Shown: one piece after another, positions 26,914 through 37,071 of the stretch
How the letters are laid out: every line of letters starts with the position of its first letter
Numbering within the stretch: the first letter of the stretch is position 1
Assembly (NCBI RefSeq): GCF_002092855.1
Contig: NZ_LVLC01000001.1
Coordinates: 682,001-746,000 of the forward strand
Origin: Campylobacter concisus
GTDB taxonomy: Bacteria; Campylobacterota; Campylobacteria; Campylobacterales; Campylobacteraceae
DNA: 64,000 nt
Direction of reading: 5' to 3'
The notes under the pieces: generated by a model
Told to the model about the DNA's origin: nothing
The model's database searches: none
What the model saw: the letters and a program-made list of their open reading frames with translations, nothing else
Program-made: the position numbers and the translations under genes

Positions 26914-28056
26914 TCATTCTCCTCTTAATGTATCTGCCATTTTATTATTAAGTGCCCGTTTGATCGGATAAAATGCTGCGATCGCTGCAAATAAAAGCGA
27001 TATTATCACAGCTACTGGGATGCTTAAAATTCTAAAATCAATACTAGAATCAAATATCGCATAACCTAAAATTTGAGCTAGTAAATATCCTAAAAATGCA
27101 CCAACTAATGCTGAGATGAGCGCTGTCACAAATGTCTCAAAGCCAAATAGCTTTAGTACATCCTTTTTGCTTGCACCTATGGCTCTAAGAAGTGCGATCT
27201 CCTTTGAGCGAGAGAGCAAGATAGCACTAAGCGTTGTATTTACGCACATTGATGTAATGAGCAAAATAACAAGGCTAACAAGTGCCATTAATAGCTTTAT
27301 TTTCTCCAAGATATAGCCCTCAGACTTTGAGACCTTTGCCACTGGTTTTGCAGCTATTTCTTCATTGCTTATAGTCTTTGCGAGCGATGTTATCTCATCA
27401 AAGTTACCAAGCACAACAGCTTCAGCATAGTTTATTTTGCCAGCTTTATTTGAAATTTTTTGAGCCAAAGATAGTGATGTGATCAAAAGCGCATCCTCTT
27501 TGTCGCCACTTGCGACTACGCCTTTTATCTTTACATTTATACTCTCATTTGAGCCAATGGCACGAATTTCTATATCATCGCCTGCTTTAAAGCCAGCCTG
27601 ACGAGCTAGATCGACGCCTATTAGCACATTTTTATCGTCAAAATCAACATTTATCATCGTTCCATCTCTAACATCTAAAAATGGTTTAACTTTTTTTAGA
27701 TTGCTAAATTTTGTTCCCATGACGATAGCATTTGTTGGACCGATATTTGCCTGAGCAAAGAGATAACCGCTCTCACCAAGAAGCTTATCTTTTGGTACTT
27801 TGGCGATCATTTCATTGTAAGTTTTTTCACTCATATCATCACTTGTCGCCATATCTTTTGGAGCAAAGATCATATTTGCGCCATAAGTTTTTAGCTCACG
27901 TGAGACTTTAGAGTCAATGTCAAGATAGACATTAACAAATGCAGCACACACGCATGCTCCAAGCAAGATAGAGATCACGATGACCATGACTCTTGATGAG
28001 CCATTTTTTAAACTTTTATAAATTGTATTGTAAAAGAATTTGCTATTTGCGGTCAT
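26914..28056 (-). CDS. FtsX-like ABC permease (second)
   Basis: 380 residues: N-terminal TM (about 22-44), a large periplasmic MacB-PCD-like domain (45-255) with the block TNAIVMGTKF, and three C-terminal TMs in an FtsX domain (about 258-375) including LSRSKEIALLRAIGASKKDVLKLFGFE, a family hallmark (short form: EIALLRAIGAS). Starts 14 bases inside the first permease gene. The two permeases differ and probably form a heterodimer with the ATPase. Confidence 0.9.
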   Translation of the reverse strand: MTANSKFFYNTIYKSLKNGSSRVMVIVISILLGACVCAAFVNVYLDIDSKVSRELKTYGANMIFAPKDMATSDDMSEKTYNEMIAKVPKDKLLGESGYLFAQANIGPTNAIVMGTKFSNLKKVKPFLDVRDGTMINVDFDDKNVLIGVDLARQAGFKAGDDIEIRAIGSNESINVKIKGVVASGDKEDALLITSLSLAQKISNKAGKINYAEAVVLGNFDEITSLAKTISNEEIAAKPVAKVSKSEGYILEKIKLLMALVSLVILLITSMCVNTTLSAILLSRSKEIALLRAIGASKKDVLKLFGFETFVTALISALVGAFLGYLLAQILGYAIFDSSIDFRILSIPVAVIISLLFAAIAAFYPIKRALNNKMADTLRGE

Positions 28057-29335
28057 ATAGCACCTCCGCAGGTAGTAAATTTATGACGTTTCTCATTGGC
28101 ATTAGCGAGCCAACGACTGAGATAAGCAAGGCAAATGCCACGCTTATAGGTAGCACGATCCACGCTATGCCTATGCCGTGAGAGAAGATGATGTAAGACA
28201 TCACGTAGCTTAGTGCGTATCCTAAAAATGCTCCCGTGATACCTGCAAAAAAGGCTACCACAAGGCTCTCGCTAGCAAAAAGGGCGTAAATTTCAAAGTT
28301 ACTAGCACCTATGGCTTTTAAAAGGCCGATCTCTTTTTTACGGCGGTAAATTTCACTTGTCATTAGCGATGTTATGCCGATGGCTGAAACCACAAGAGCG
28401 ATGATGCTAACGATGCCCATTAGGCTTTGGATTTTCTTTACGATATTACTCTCCGCATCACTTACTTGAAGGCTTGCCTTTGCGCTAACGTTTGGTAAAT
28501 TTTCTTCTATCTGAAATGCGATTGATCCTGCATAGGCTGAGCAGTACCATTTATCGTACTCTGCGCTATCAAGATTGTCTAAATTTCTTCTTGCTTTTAG
28601 CGATAGGTCATTTTCTGGGATCGTCATGGCTGAGACTTCAGCTTTTGTATATGATCCAGCGTGTCCTGAGAGATCGCCAGCAAGTTTAAGTGAGCCAACT
28701 AGCTTATGCGTCTCGTCACTAGCTCCTTTTAAAATTCCAACTATTTTAACCTCTTTTGTGCCGTTTTTGCCAGTAAGGCTAAGCTTGTCGCCAACTTTTA
28801 AATTTTTAGCCTTAGAAAGTTCTTCGCCAACTAAAATTTCATCCATACTTTCATCTTTTGGCCAAGCGCCCTCAACGCCCCAAAATCCATACAAGCTCTT
28901 AACGCCTGTGCTAAATTCTGGCTCATCTTTTAGTCCGATATTTTTATCAAAATAGGTTCCTTCAAAGGCAAATTCAATTCCTTTTTCATCTTTAACTTTT
29001 GCCTCTAAAAACGGCGCAAAAGCAACGATATTATTTCTCCAAAAGATCTCTTTTATCTTGTATATATCAGCCTCTGGGAGTAAATTTTGTGATTTTAGTG
29101 GGGTGAAATTTTTACCCTCGATCTCAATGCTTAAGCTCTCACCTCGTGGCAAAACGACGATATTTGAGCCATATCCTCTAAGCTCGGTTGCTACTTGATC
29201 GCCGATTTTTAGCGTAATGTTTAGCATGCAAGCTATCAAAAGAGCAGCTAGTAGTATGGTGATAAAGGCCATCGTCTTTTGCACCTTTGAGCCCGTGATT
29301 GAGCTTTTTATCATTCTTAGTTGCATATTTTTCAT
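28043..29335 (-). CDS. FtsX-like ABC permease (first)
   Basis: 430 residues, same plan as its neighbour: N-terminal TM (about 20-42), periplasmic domain (43-310) and three C-terminal TMs with the KEIGLLKAIGASNFEIYALFASE region, recognised by EIGLLKAIGAS. The start overlaps the DUF2318 gene end by 4 bases. Equivalent of Cj1661 in the C. jejuni P19 operon as I remember it. The transported substrate is not known from sequence; part of an iron-acquisition operon by context. Confidence 0.9.
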   Translation of the reverse strand: MKNMQLRMIKSSITGSKVQKTMAFITILLAALLIACMLNITLKIGDQVATELRGYGSNIVVLPRGESLSIEIEGKNFTPLKSQNLLPEADIYKIKEIFWRNNIVAFAPFLEAKVKDEKGIEFAFEGTYFDKNIGLKDEPEFSTGVKSLYGFWGVEGAWPKDESMDEILVGEELSKAKNLKVGDKLSLTGKNGTKEVKIVGILKGASDETHKLVGSLKLAGDLSGHAGSYTKAEVSAMTIPENDLSLKARRNLDNLDSAEYDKWYCSAYAGSIAFQIEENLPNVSAKASLQVSDAESNIVKKIQSLMGIVSIIALVVSAIGITSLMTSEIYRRKKEIGLLKAIGASNFEIYALFASESLVVAFFAGITGAFLGYALSYVMSYIIFSHGIGIAWIVLPISVAFALLISVVGSLMPMRNVINLLPAEVLYDRK

Positions 29336-30711
29336 TTTAACGTTCCATTTGTTTCTACATATTTTTCTGGATTTGCTTCAAATTTCGCCTGAGTTTCGTT
29401 ATTTTCAAAGAAATATGTGCGTCCATAGTATAAATATGATCTTGACTCAAGGTTGCTCACCTTTTTGCGACTAACTGGGTCAAGCACCATTTTTTCGACA
29501 ACCTTACTAAAGAAATTTGCTCCATCTGTAATAGTTTTATAATCAACTATGATATTTTTGCCATCGAAGATAAATGGCATTGGTATCGGATTGCAACCAC
29601 CTTCTTTGCCAACTGATGGCAAGAAAATTCTAACATTACAAGAGATGCAAATAAGGTCATTGCCTCTCTTTATATAGCCCATATCGCCACATATCATACA
29701 AGAATCAAAGACGATAACAGGCGATACACGGTCGCTAAAGCGGTTTAGTAAGAAAAACCTTATCTGCTTGCCCTCATCTGTTATATAGGCAAATCTGTGA
29801 AGTTCATTATCTTTTAGCATATCAACATCAAATATAAATTTATCTCCCACTGGCTCAACCAAGACTGGCTCTGAAATTTCAGGTGGACGAGATGCGTAAA
29901 GATCATAATAGAGCGAAAATCCAAGTGCTATCAAAATACTACAAAATGCAAATTTTGCATTATCAGAAATATTTTCTCTAATGGCTTTTGTAAAGCGGTA
30001 TTTGATAGAACCAAATTTATTTTTATCAATACTTTTTGGCATAAAGAAAAGCGCGGTGATGCATAAAAGTAAGATCACAAAGATATAAAAATAAGTACCA
30101 AATTCTGATACGTAAATACCTTTTGCACTAACAGATAGAATCTGAGAGTTTAACTCACTACTTATTTTTAAAGCCCCAGCACGCAAAAGCTCAAGTGCTG
30201 TCTGAGAGCTCCTATCGATTAGCAAGAAAACTAAAGTGATAAGGGCTAAAATTTTAGCTATTAATGGAGAAATGCTAGATTTTAAATTCGAAATAAAAAA
30301 GAATAAAAATACGAGCAAAATCATTGCAAATATCATTAGAAAGAAGCTAATAACCGAAAGCGTATCTAGTAGCTCACCACCAAATAGCGGGAATAACACA
30401 CTGCTTGAACTATAGCCAAAGCCAAAGCCGATGCCTAAAATAAAAAACGTTACAATTTTTGCTATCTTAAGCTCAAGAAATATCCATAAAATGCTAATTA
30501 GTAGAAAAACTAGCGTCGCTGAATCAATGAAAATTTTAAACTGATCATCTATAAGTGCGTGACGAACGACTTTAAAAATAAATACGCCAGCTATAACTCC
30601 AAAAAGTGACGGTAAAAAGAGTGTTTTTAAACTTTTATCCTTGTTATTTAAGGCAGCAAAAAGCGTAAATCCAAGGAGGGCTAAAAAGACCTGATAGAAA
30701 TAAATTGACAT
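29332..30711 (-). CDS. DUF2318 membrane protein with Cys-rich C-terminal domain
   Basis: 459 residues. About nine to ten hydrophobic segments in residues 5-310, then a soluble C-terminal domain (about 315-440) with CMICGDMGY, CISCNVRI and a further Cys in KEGGCNPIP: a CxxC pair set that suggests a bound Fe-S cluster, heme or metal. The end FENNETQAKFEANPEKYV has YHS-domain-like spacing. DUF2318 proteins occur with FTR1 and P19 in Gram-negative iron uptake loci and are thought to pass electrons for Fe(III)/Fe(II) handling. A stable hairpin lies between this gene and p19 upstream. Confidence 0.88.
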   Translation of the reverse strand: MSIYFYQVFLALLGFTLFAALNNKDKSLKTLFLPSLFGVIAGVFIFKVVRHALIDDQFKIFIDSATLVFLLISILWIFLELKIAKIVTFFILGIGFGFGYSSSSVLFPLFGGELLDTLSVISFFLMIFAMILLVFLFFFISNLKSSISPLIAKILALITLVFLLIDRSSQTALELLRAGALKISSELNSQILSVSAKGIYVSEFGTYFYIFVILLLCITALFFMPKSIDKNKFGSIKYRFTKAIRENISDNAKFAFCSILIALGFSLYYDLYASRPPEISEPVLVEPVGDKFIFDVDMLKDNELHRFAYITDEGKQIRFFLLNRFSDRVSPVIVFDSCMICGDMGYIKRGNDLICISCNVRIFLPSVGKEGGCNPIPMPFIFDGKNIIVDYKTITDGANFFSKVVEKMVLDPVSRKKVSNLESRSYLYYGRTYFFENNETQAKFEANPEKYVETNGTLK

Positions 30712-30737
30712 AACTAAACCCTGTGAGAATTTTTTAA

Positions 30738-30758
30738 AAGGGGCGAGAACGCCCCTGG
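30738..30758 (-). terminator. hairpin between p19 and the DUF2318 gene (partial terminator)
   Basis: Six-bp GC stem GGGGCG/CGCCCC with a 4-base loop, followed on the minus strand by TTTTAAAAAATT. It sits 50 bases wide between two genes of one operon, so it may stop part of the transcripts and leave more FTR1-p19 message than downstream message. Confidence 0.6.
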
Positions 30759-30761
30759 TGA

Positions 30762-31283
30762 TTATTTAACAGGACCACCTGTCCATTGAAATTTATAAGT
30801 TGTTGTGAAAGGCTCAAACCATTTACCAACACCGCTCTCTTTATCAGCGTGGCGACCAAAACCTTGTTTTTCTGGATTGTCGATGTGGAATTTAAGCTCA
30901 TAGTTGCCTACGCCTGTATCCATTTTTACGTTAGCACCATAGTGTGGGCCATCGCTTGCAACCATTGGCATAAAGGTACCTTTTTTAACTTTGCCGTTAT
31001 CAAGGTTTTTTAGCTCGTAGTTAATCTTTAGGTATGGGATCCACTCACCTTCGCCAAAGCCGTTTTTATTACCAGCAATAGCGTGTATGTCAGCTTCTAG
31101 GTGAAAATCAGCTAGGCTTGGAGCTAGGTCAATACCCTTTGGTTCCATGTCGATTGGTTGCAAATAAACTGCAGCTATCTCCATACCATTAGCCTCTACA
31201 GGCTCGCCGATTGGGTGCTCTCCAGCAAGTGCAAAACCAGCTGCTAGGCTAAGTGCTAGAGCTGAACTAAGAATTTTATTCAT
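30762..31283 (-). CDS. p19: periplasmic iron-binding protein P19
   Basis: 173 residues: signal peptide (MNKILSSALALSLAAGFALA) and a mature immunoglobulin-like domain with the family's His/Met metal ligands: GEHPIGEPVEANGMEIAAVYLQPIDM (short: NGMEIAAVYLQPI), LEADIHA, DGPHYGANVKMD and FHIDNPEKQGFGRHADKESGVGKWF (short: FGRHADKE). P19 is a copper-dependent dimer that helps Fe(II/III) reach the FTR1 permease. Length and motifs are those of Campylobacter P19 and FetP/Tp34. It follows FTR1 by 20 bases. Confidence 0.95.
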   Translation of the reverse strand: MNKILSSALALSLAAGFALAGEHPIGEPVEANGMEIAAVYLQPIDMEPKGIDLAPSLADFHLEADIHAIAGNKNGFGEGEWIPYLKINYELKNLDNGKVKKGTFMPMVASDGPHYGANVKMDTGVGNYELKFHIDNPEKQGFGRHADKESGVGKWFEPFTTTYKFQWTGGPVK

Positions 31284-31303
31284 TTCCTCTCCTTTAAATA
31301 AGA

Positions 31304-33244
31304 TTAGTTTTTATTTTGTTTTGATTTCATGATAACGATGCCTATAATTAAGGCAAGCACCATAATGATTTGAGGTACTAAGCTCTCATAATATGGCTGA
31401 AGTCCTAGCCAGTCTCTCATCCAGTCAGGGAAGCTAAGTCCTTTTATGATAGTTGGGATGAAAATTTTGCCCTCAACTAGTTCGCCAACACCCTTGCCAA
31501 CAAAGACGATCGACATATAAAAGATAATAGCTGACGTAAATATAAAAAATGGTTTAATAGGAATTTTAACAGCAAAAATTTTAAATAAGAAATAGACTAT
31601 TAAAAGAACGATAAGTCCTATCACAAAGCCAGCTGCAATCATCGAGTAACCAGCTGAATCTTTAGCTCCAAAAATAAGCGCCTGATAAAATAGTACAGTT
31701 TCAGCACCCTCTCTAAATACCGCTAAAAATACAGTCCACCAAAGCGCTGTGCTCGAGCCACTTGAGATAGACTCAGATACATGTGATTTGATGTAGTCGT
31801 TCCATTTTTTAGCGCCAGCATTTGAAAGAAGCCAGAAGCCAACGTAAAATAGAAGTCCCACTGCAACAAGCATCGTGATGCCTTCCATAAGCTCTCTTTT
31901 TTGACCTGCTGCCTCGCCAAAGATGACGTTCATGATCCACGCCATAACAAAGCTTAAGATGACAGCCACGCCAACTGAGCTATAAACAACTTTGCCCATC
32001 GCTTTAGCATTGCCAGTTTTTACAAGGTATGCAACGACGGCTGCAACGATGATAAGAGCTTCAAAGCCCTCTCTTAAGATTATAGTTAGCGCCCAGATAA
32101 ATAGCGTCCAAGGTGAGCTTGAACCGCTAGTTTTTTCAAGTGCGGCTGCTAGCTGAGATGACATCTTGCTTGCGCTTTCTTGAAGAGTTTTTTCGTCTAC
32201 ACCTGATTTCATAAGGGCTACAAGATTGCCAAATGTAGCTTCAATAGCTGTTTTTAAATTTACATCTATTGCGCCTACTTTATTCTCCATACCGCTACCT
32301 TCAAACTCATCAAAGTAGATGTCTTGGATATCGCCCATAGCTTTTTTTACATCACCATTTTTATAAAGTGTGATAGCAGCTTGAATTTTGTCGTTTATGT
32401 TTTGAACGACTTTGGTATAATCTGCACCACTATCTTCTTCAGAAGCTGCTTCTACATCACTCATATCAACTTTTGCTAGTTTTGCAGTATCTGCTGGGAG
32501 TTTTGAGATTGCCTCATATGCTAGTTTCTTGATCTCATCTAGCTTAGTTTTAAAATCATCTTTGCTTATACCATTTGTGATGCCGCTGATCGCTTCGCCC
32601 ATCTTTCTTTGGATATCAGCATCTATGCTTTTACCATTTTCTATATGCTGGCGAATAGCGATTTCAAGTTGAGTATTTCTGTAATCTGTAAATTTAGCAT
32701 CTTGAATAGCACTTTTGGCATCATCTTGCTTATCGCTCTCATAGCTTGCTATTGCTTTATCTAGATCAGCTGATAAATTTGCAAATGCCACTTTCCACTC
32801 AGGGATAAATTTAGAAGTATCATAATCAGTTGTAGCAGCTTGAGCTGGGCTGTCTGAATACTCACCAACTAGTCTATGCCCTTTTAAGATAACTGGTAGA
32901 ACTTCAGCGATCTCGCTATTGATCTGATCTATTCTTTTTTGCACATCATCTGGCGCTTCGCCTGCTTTTATCGCCTTTCTGATCTCGCCAAATTGCTTCT
33001 CCATAGAGTAAGCTTTTTTTTGACCTAAATTTATTCTGATGCCAGCTTCGACATCTTCAAATAAGCCAAAATAAGCATTTTGAGTATCACTGACTGCTTG
33101 TTCAACATTGCCCGCTCTATACTCTGTTATTACTTTTTGTAGCGACTCTTTTATCTGAGCTGCGACCTGCTCGTAATCCTCATTTTTTGCTATAAGCCAA
33201 ATAGGCAACAACATAATTAGCATAAATTTTAAGAATTTATTCAT
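31304..33244 (-). CDS. FTR1-family iron permease with periplasmic helical extension
   Basis: 646 residues from ATG MNKFLKFM (AGGTGG upstream; a GTG four codons earlier is within that site). Signal-like N-terminus, then two related helical periplasmic units (about 25-140 and 240-330, each with AGNVEQA/NGDVKKA and Y-F-DEFE-like motifs) and an FTR1 domain of seven TMs. Both REXXE motifs are present: REGFE (about 392) and REGAE (about 514), the ferric-iron-binding sites of the permease. First gene of the iron operon. A Fur-box-like site lies 60-80 bases upstream. Confidence 0.93.
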   Translation of the reverse strand: MNKFLKFMLIMLLPIWLIAKNEDYEQVAAQIKESLQKVITEYRAGNVEQAVSDTQNAYFGLFEDVEAGIRINLGQKKAYSMEKQFGEIRKAIKAGEAPDDVQKRIDQINSEIAEVLPVILKGHRLVGEYSDSPAQAATTDYDTSKFIPEWKVAFANLSADLDKAIASYESDKQDDAKSAIQDAKFTDYRNTQLEIAIRQHIENGKSIDADIQRKMGEAISGITNGISKDDFKTKLDEIKKLAYEAISKLPADTAKLAKVDMSDVEAASEEDSGADYTKVVQNINDKIQAAITLYKNGDVKKAMGDIQDIYFDEFEGSGMENKVGAIDVNLKTAIEATFGNLVALMKSGVDEKTLQESASKMSSQLAAALEKTSGSSSPWTLFIWALTIILREGFEALIIVAAVVAYLVKTGNAKAMGKVVYSSVGVAVILSFVMAWIMNVIFGEAAGQKRELMEGITMLVAVGLLFYVGFWLLSNAGAKKWNDYIKSHVSESISSGSSTALWWTVFLAVFREGAETVLFYQALIFGAKDSAGYSMIAAGFVIGLIVLLIVYFLFKIFAVKIPIKPFFIFTSAIIFYMSIVFVGKGVGELVEGKIFIPTIIKGLSFPDWMRDWLGLQPYYESLVPQIIMVLALIIGIVIMKSKQNKN

Positions 33245-33305
33245 TAAATAAACCACCTGTGAGATTTTTTTGAAGCGAATATTACCAAGGTTTTACTTTG
33301 ATTAA

Positions 33306-33327
33306 AATAAAAACGATTATCATAAAA
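33306..33327 (-). promoter_or_regulatory. candidate Fur box upstream of the iron operon
   Basis: On the minus strand TTTATGATAATCGTTTTTA resembles the Fur consensus (GATAATGATAATCATTATC) with ATGATAATC intact and the right half weaker. It lies 60-80 bases before FTR1, a usual promoter position, and P19 operons are known Fur targets. Confidence 0.55.
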
Positions 33328-33486
33328 TAGAGCAAATTGAGATAATAAAGAGAAATTTGTCTTCAAATAGCCAATTTTAAATGATTTTAGAAATTTTCTA
33401 ATGTAAATTTAAAATTTATCTTTTGAATATAAGAATAGTAGTCTTATAAAAAATAAAAAGGTTTTAAGTTTAGATTCTAAAATTTA

Positions 33487-33508
33487 AAGGAGAGCAAATG
33501 CTCTCCTT
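33487..33508 (-). terminator. terminator after fdhB
   Basis: Perfect 9-bp stem AAGGAGAGC/GCTCTCCTT with a 4-base loop, directly after the fdhB stop and followed on the minus strand by TTTAAATTTT. Confidence 0.75.
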
Positions 33509-33512
33509 CTTG

Positions 33513-34073
33513 TTAGGCATTTAGCCCAGTATTTCTTAGCATAACGCGTTTGCGATATACATTTGATACTTCAGCCGCATCTCCAACTAAAAGTGCATTT
33601 GTAGCACAAACAGCCGCACACATAGGCACTTTTCCTTCGGCCATTCTATTTTGACCGTAAAGCTCTCTCTCCTCGTGTGAATTTGTTGGCTCTGGGCCGC
33701 CTGCACACATTGTACATTTGTCCATTACGCCTTTTACGCCAAATGCGCCATCTTTAGGGAACTGTGGCGCGCCAAATGGACAAGCATATAAGCAGTATCC
33801 ACAACCTATACACTTATTTTTATCATGAAGTACGATGCCATCGGCTCTAATGTAGAAGCAATCAACTGGGCAAACTTGTTCACAAGGTGCATCAGTACAG
33901 TGTTGGCATGCAATAGTAGTTGAAACCTCTTTACCTTCGATACCATCGTGAAGTGTAATAACCTTTCTTCTATAAATTCCCACTGGAAGTTCATGAGCAG
34001 AAGAGCAAGCAACTTGGCAACCATAACAACTAATACATCTATCAGTATCTACGAAAAATTTCATTCTTGCCAT
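33513..34073 (-). CDS. fdhB: formate dehydrogenase iron-sulfur subunit
   Basis: 186 residues, an electron-transfer subunit with four [4Fe-4S] clusters: CISCYGCQVAC, CQHCTDAPCEQVCPVDC, CIGCGYCLYACPFGAPQFP and CTMCAGGPE with later Cys residues. It has no TAT signal and would be carried out with FdhA. It lies 11 bases downstream of fdhA. In C. jejuni the membrane cytochrome b subunit fdhC and then fdhD follow; here a strong terminator and then the iron operon follow instead, so the quinone-reactive subunit is missing from this locus. Confidence 0.93.
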   Translation of the reverse strand: MARMKFFVDTDRCISCYGCQVACSSAHELPVGIYRRKVITLHDGIEGKEVSTTIACQHCTDAPCEQVCPVDCFYIRADGIVLHDKNKCIGCGYCLYACPFGAPQFPKDGAFGVKGVMDKCTMCAGGPEPTNSHEERELYGQNRMAEGKVPMCAAVCATNALLVGDAAEVSNVYRKRVMLRNTGLNA

Positions 34074-34084
34074 TTTATTCCTCC

Positions 34085-37060
34085 TTACTCTTTACCCATG
34101 GCGTCTCTCTCGCCATATTCATGGAAAAACGATGTTTTAAATGTATTTTCTTCAGCTTTTTCTATACGGCAAAGACCTGCGTTAAACTCTGAAATTTGAG
34201 TAACTGGGTCAAATCCATAGTTAGTAACTGTGTTAAAGCTCTCGCCGATAACATAAGGCTTAGTGCCCTCTGGATAGCGAGCTGAAAGATCAACGCCTTG
34301 CATAATACCAGCGAAGTTGTATGGCATACAAATTCTATCTGGAGTTACCATCTGGCTGTGATAGCATCTTACTTTGATCTTTGTGCCTTGTGGGCTGTGA
34401 ATCCACATCATATCGCGGTCTTTTATGCCGTATTTTAAAGCTAGCTCTGGATTAACATTAGCAAACATCTCTGGCGTAATAGCTGATAGATATTTACTGG
34501 TTCTTTCGATCATACCAGCACCACTTAAGTTTACGACACGTTGCGTACTAAATACGATAGGGAACTCTTTCGACCAATCTTTTGCTTGTTGCTCTGACTT
34601 AAACTTAGTAGAAACACGGAAATTTCTAGCTTGATCTTCAAATGTCGGATACTTTTGAACAAGATCCCAGCGTGGTGAGTGAACAGGCTCTCTATGTTTT
34701 GGAATAGGATCGAGGAATTCCCAAACGATAGCTCTTGCCCTTGCATTACCATAAGGAACAACACCTTTTTCGCGGCATTTTTCAAAGATAATACCACTAT
34801 AATCCATACTCCAGCTTGGTCCCATCTTAGCTTTCTCTTCTTCAGTTAGAGTTATACCTAAGACTTTTTCTATATTCTCTTTTGTGATTTGTGGATAGCC
34901 ACCTTTTATAGCTGAGCCAACAAGCGTTGTCTCTTCGCTAGCTAGCTGACTAACGCCATTATGCTCTAGACCAAAGCGATTTCTAAAGCCTGAACCACCC
35001 TCTGCATAAGGCTTGCTCATATCATATAGTATTGGTGTTCCAGGGTGTTTTTCATCCCATGCTGGCCATGGTTTACCGTAGTATTCGCCTTTAACTTCAC
35101 CACCAATACCTATTAGCGTATCTGGGTCAAATTTATCCCAGTTTGCTTGATGGCGTCTAAACATCTCGGCTGTTCTACCACCATAACCTATAGAATTTCC
35201 AATCCTTGCTATCTCATTTGTCGCATCATCAGGCCATACAAAATCATCTTTTACTTGTTTTATTTCACGATCTACGATACCCATTTTCATGCCTTTTACG
35301 TATTCATCGTAAAAGCCAAATTTCTTAGCAAACAAGAACATCACTTCGTGATCGCCCTTGCTCTCATAAAGTGGATCAACAACTTTTGTTCTCCATTGAC
35401 CAGAGCGGTTTGTTGCACTTAAGTGACCTTCATTTTCAAATGCAGTCGCTACTGGCAAGATATAAACACCATCTTTTCTGTCTGAAAGGATAGAAATTTC
35501 ATTTACAAATGGCTCAGCTACAACGATCATATCTAGTTTTGAAGCTGCTTCTTGGATTTTAGCCAAGTGCGCCATAGATGTCAGACCAGTTCCTTGAACC
35601 CAAAGAACTCTTAATGCACCACTACTAAATGTATTCTCCTCTTTCAAGACGCCTTGCCACCATTTTGAAAGTGACCAGCCTTTTTCGTTTCTCCAGTTTC
35701 TATCTTCTGGATGTTTAGGATCGTGGTAATAATACTCTTCAAAGACTGTGTTTTTAACAGGAGTACCGCCTTGTTTTGGCTCTTTTGTTGAGACTGCAAA
35801 GCGTTTAATAAATTCGTCATAATCAACGCCCCAGCCTTTGCAGTAATATTTCCATGCTGCATCAGTTAAGCCATAATACATTGGCAAGCTGTCTGAAAGG
35901 TTACACATATCAGTTGAGCCTTGAACATTGTCGTGACCACGAATGATATTACAGCCGCCGCCTGCTTTACCCATATTTCCTAGAATTAGTTGAAGGATAG
36001 GTAAAATTCTTGTATTTGATGTACCAACTGAGTGTTGAGTGATGCCAAGTGCCCAAACAACAGTACCTGGTTTTGTGTGAGCTAGAATGTCTGCAGCTTT
36101 TAGTAGCTTATCAACTGGTACTCCAGTAACATCAGATGTAACCTCTGGTGTCCAGTGCTCAGCCTCTTTTCTTATCTCATCAATACCGTAAGTTCTATTT
36201 TCTATAAATTCTTTATCTTCCCAGCCATTTTTGAGAATAATGTGAATAAGACCATAAACAAGTGCAATATCAGTTCCTGATCTTTGTCTCAAATAAAGAT
36301 CAGCATGTGCAGCTGTCTTTGTAAAATTTGGATCAGCTACAATTACTTTTGCATTGTTTCTATCTTTTGCTTGTAAAGTGTGCTTCATGCCACCAACTGG
36401 GTTTGCCACAGCTGGGTTTGCTCCAATGATAAATATACATTTTGAGTTCGCAGCCATATCTCCAAAGTGGTTTGTCATCGCGCCATAACCCCAAGTATTC
36501 GCCACACCGGCGACTGTTGCGCTATGTCAAATTCTTGCTACGTGATCGTTACTGTTTGTACCCCAAAATGCACAAAATTTTCTAAAGTAATATGCTTGCT
36601 CATTGTTAAATTTCGCAGATCCTAAGAAAACAACACTATCAGGGCCATCTTCTTTGCGGATCTGAAGCATCTTATCGCCGATCTCATTTACAGCTTGATC
36701 CCATGAAATTCTTTGCCATTTACCATCAACTTTTTTCATAGGATATTTGATGCGTTGTTTGCTGTGTGTAAGGTCGATCTGATCGATACCTTTTGAGCAG
36801 TGTGAGCCCTGAGATATCGGATGATGCATCGCCATATCTTGACGAACCCAAACACCATCTTTTACCTCAGCCTCGATACCACAGCCTGCTGAGCAAATAG
36901 AACAAATCGTTCTAACCTTTTTTGAGCCAGGGAAAGGATTTTTTATCTCCTCATCACTTGCTTTTCTTATCGTTTCATTTTCTCCAAAAGCCATTGTGCT
37001 TCCAGCACCAAGTGCGGCTAGCTTTAAAAATGAACGTCTTCCTATACGTGCATCACTCAT
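34085..37060 (-). CDS. fdhA: selenocysteine formate dehydrogenase, catalytic subunit
   Basis: 991 residues when TGA at 36527-36529 is read as selenocysteine (residue 178). Oxidises formate to CO2 in the periplasm with a bis-MGD Mo/W cofactor. The twin-arginine signal RRSFLKL is at residues 8-14; the [4Fe-4S] site is CSICSAGCGIE with a later Cys in SHCSKG. The sequence continues HSATVAGVANTWGYGAMTNHFGD past the TGA, the His following Sec being the conserved catalytic His (motif U-H). An 11-base gap then a hairpin with a GGT loop fits a bacterial SECIS. GGGAG precedes the ATG. It matches FdhA of Campylobacter and Wolinella in length. Confidence 0.94.
36494..36515 (-). promoter_or_regulatory. 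SECIS-like hairpin for the fdhA TGA codon
   Basis: Eleven bases after the TGA, AGT-CGCC pairs with GGCG-ACT (AAT bulge on the 3' side) around a GGTGT loop. Bacterial SECIS elements that bind SelB have this place and a GGU-containing loop. Outer pairs GCGC/GCGC may extend it. Confidence 0.6.
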
Positions 37061-37071
37061 GGTTTTCTCCC

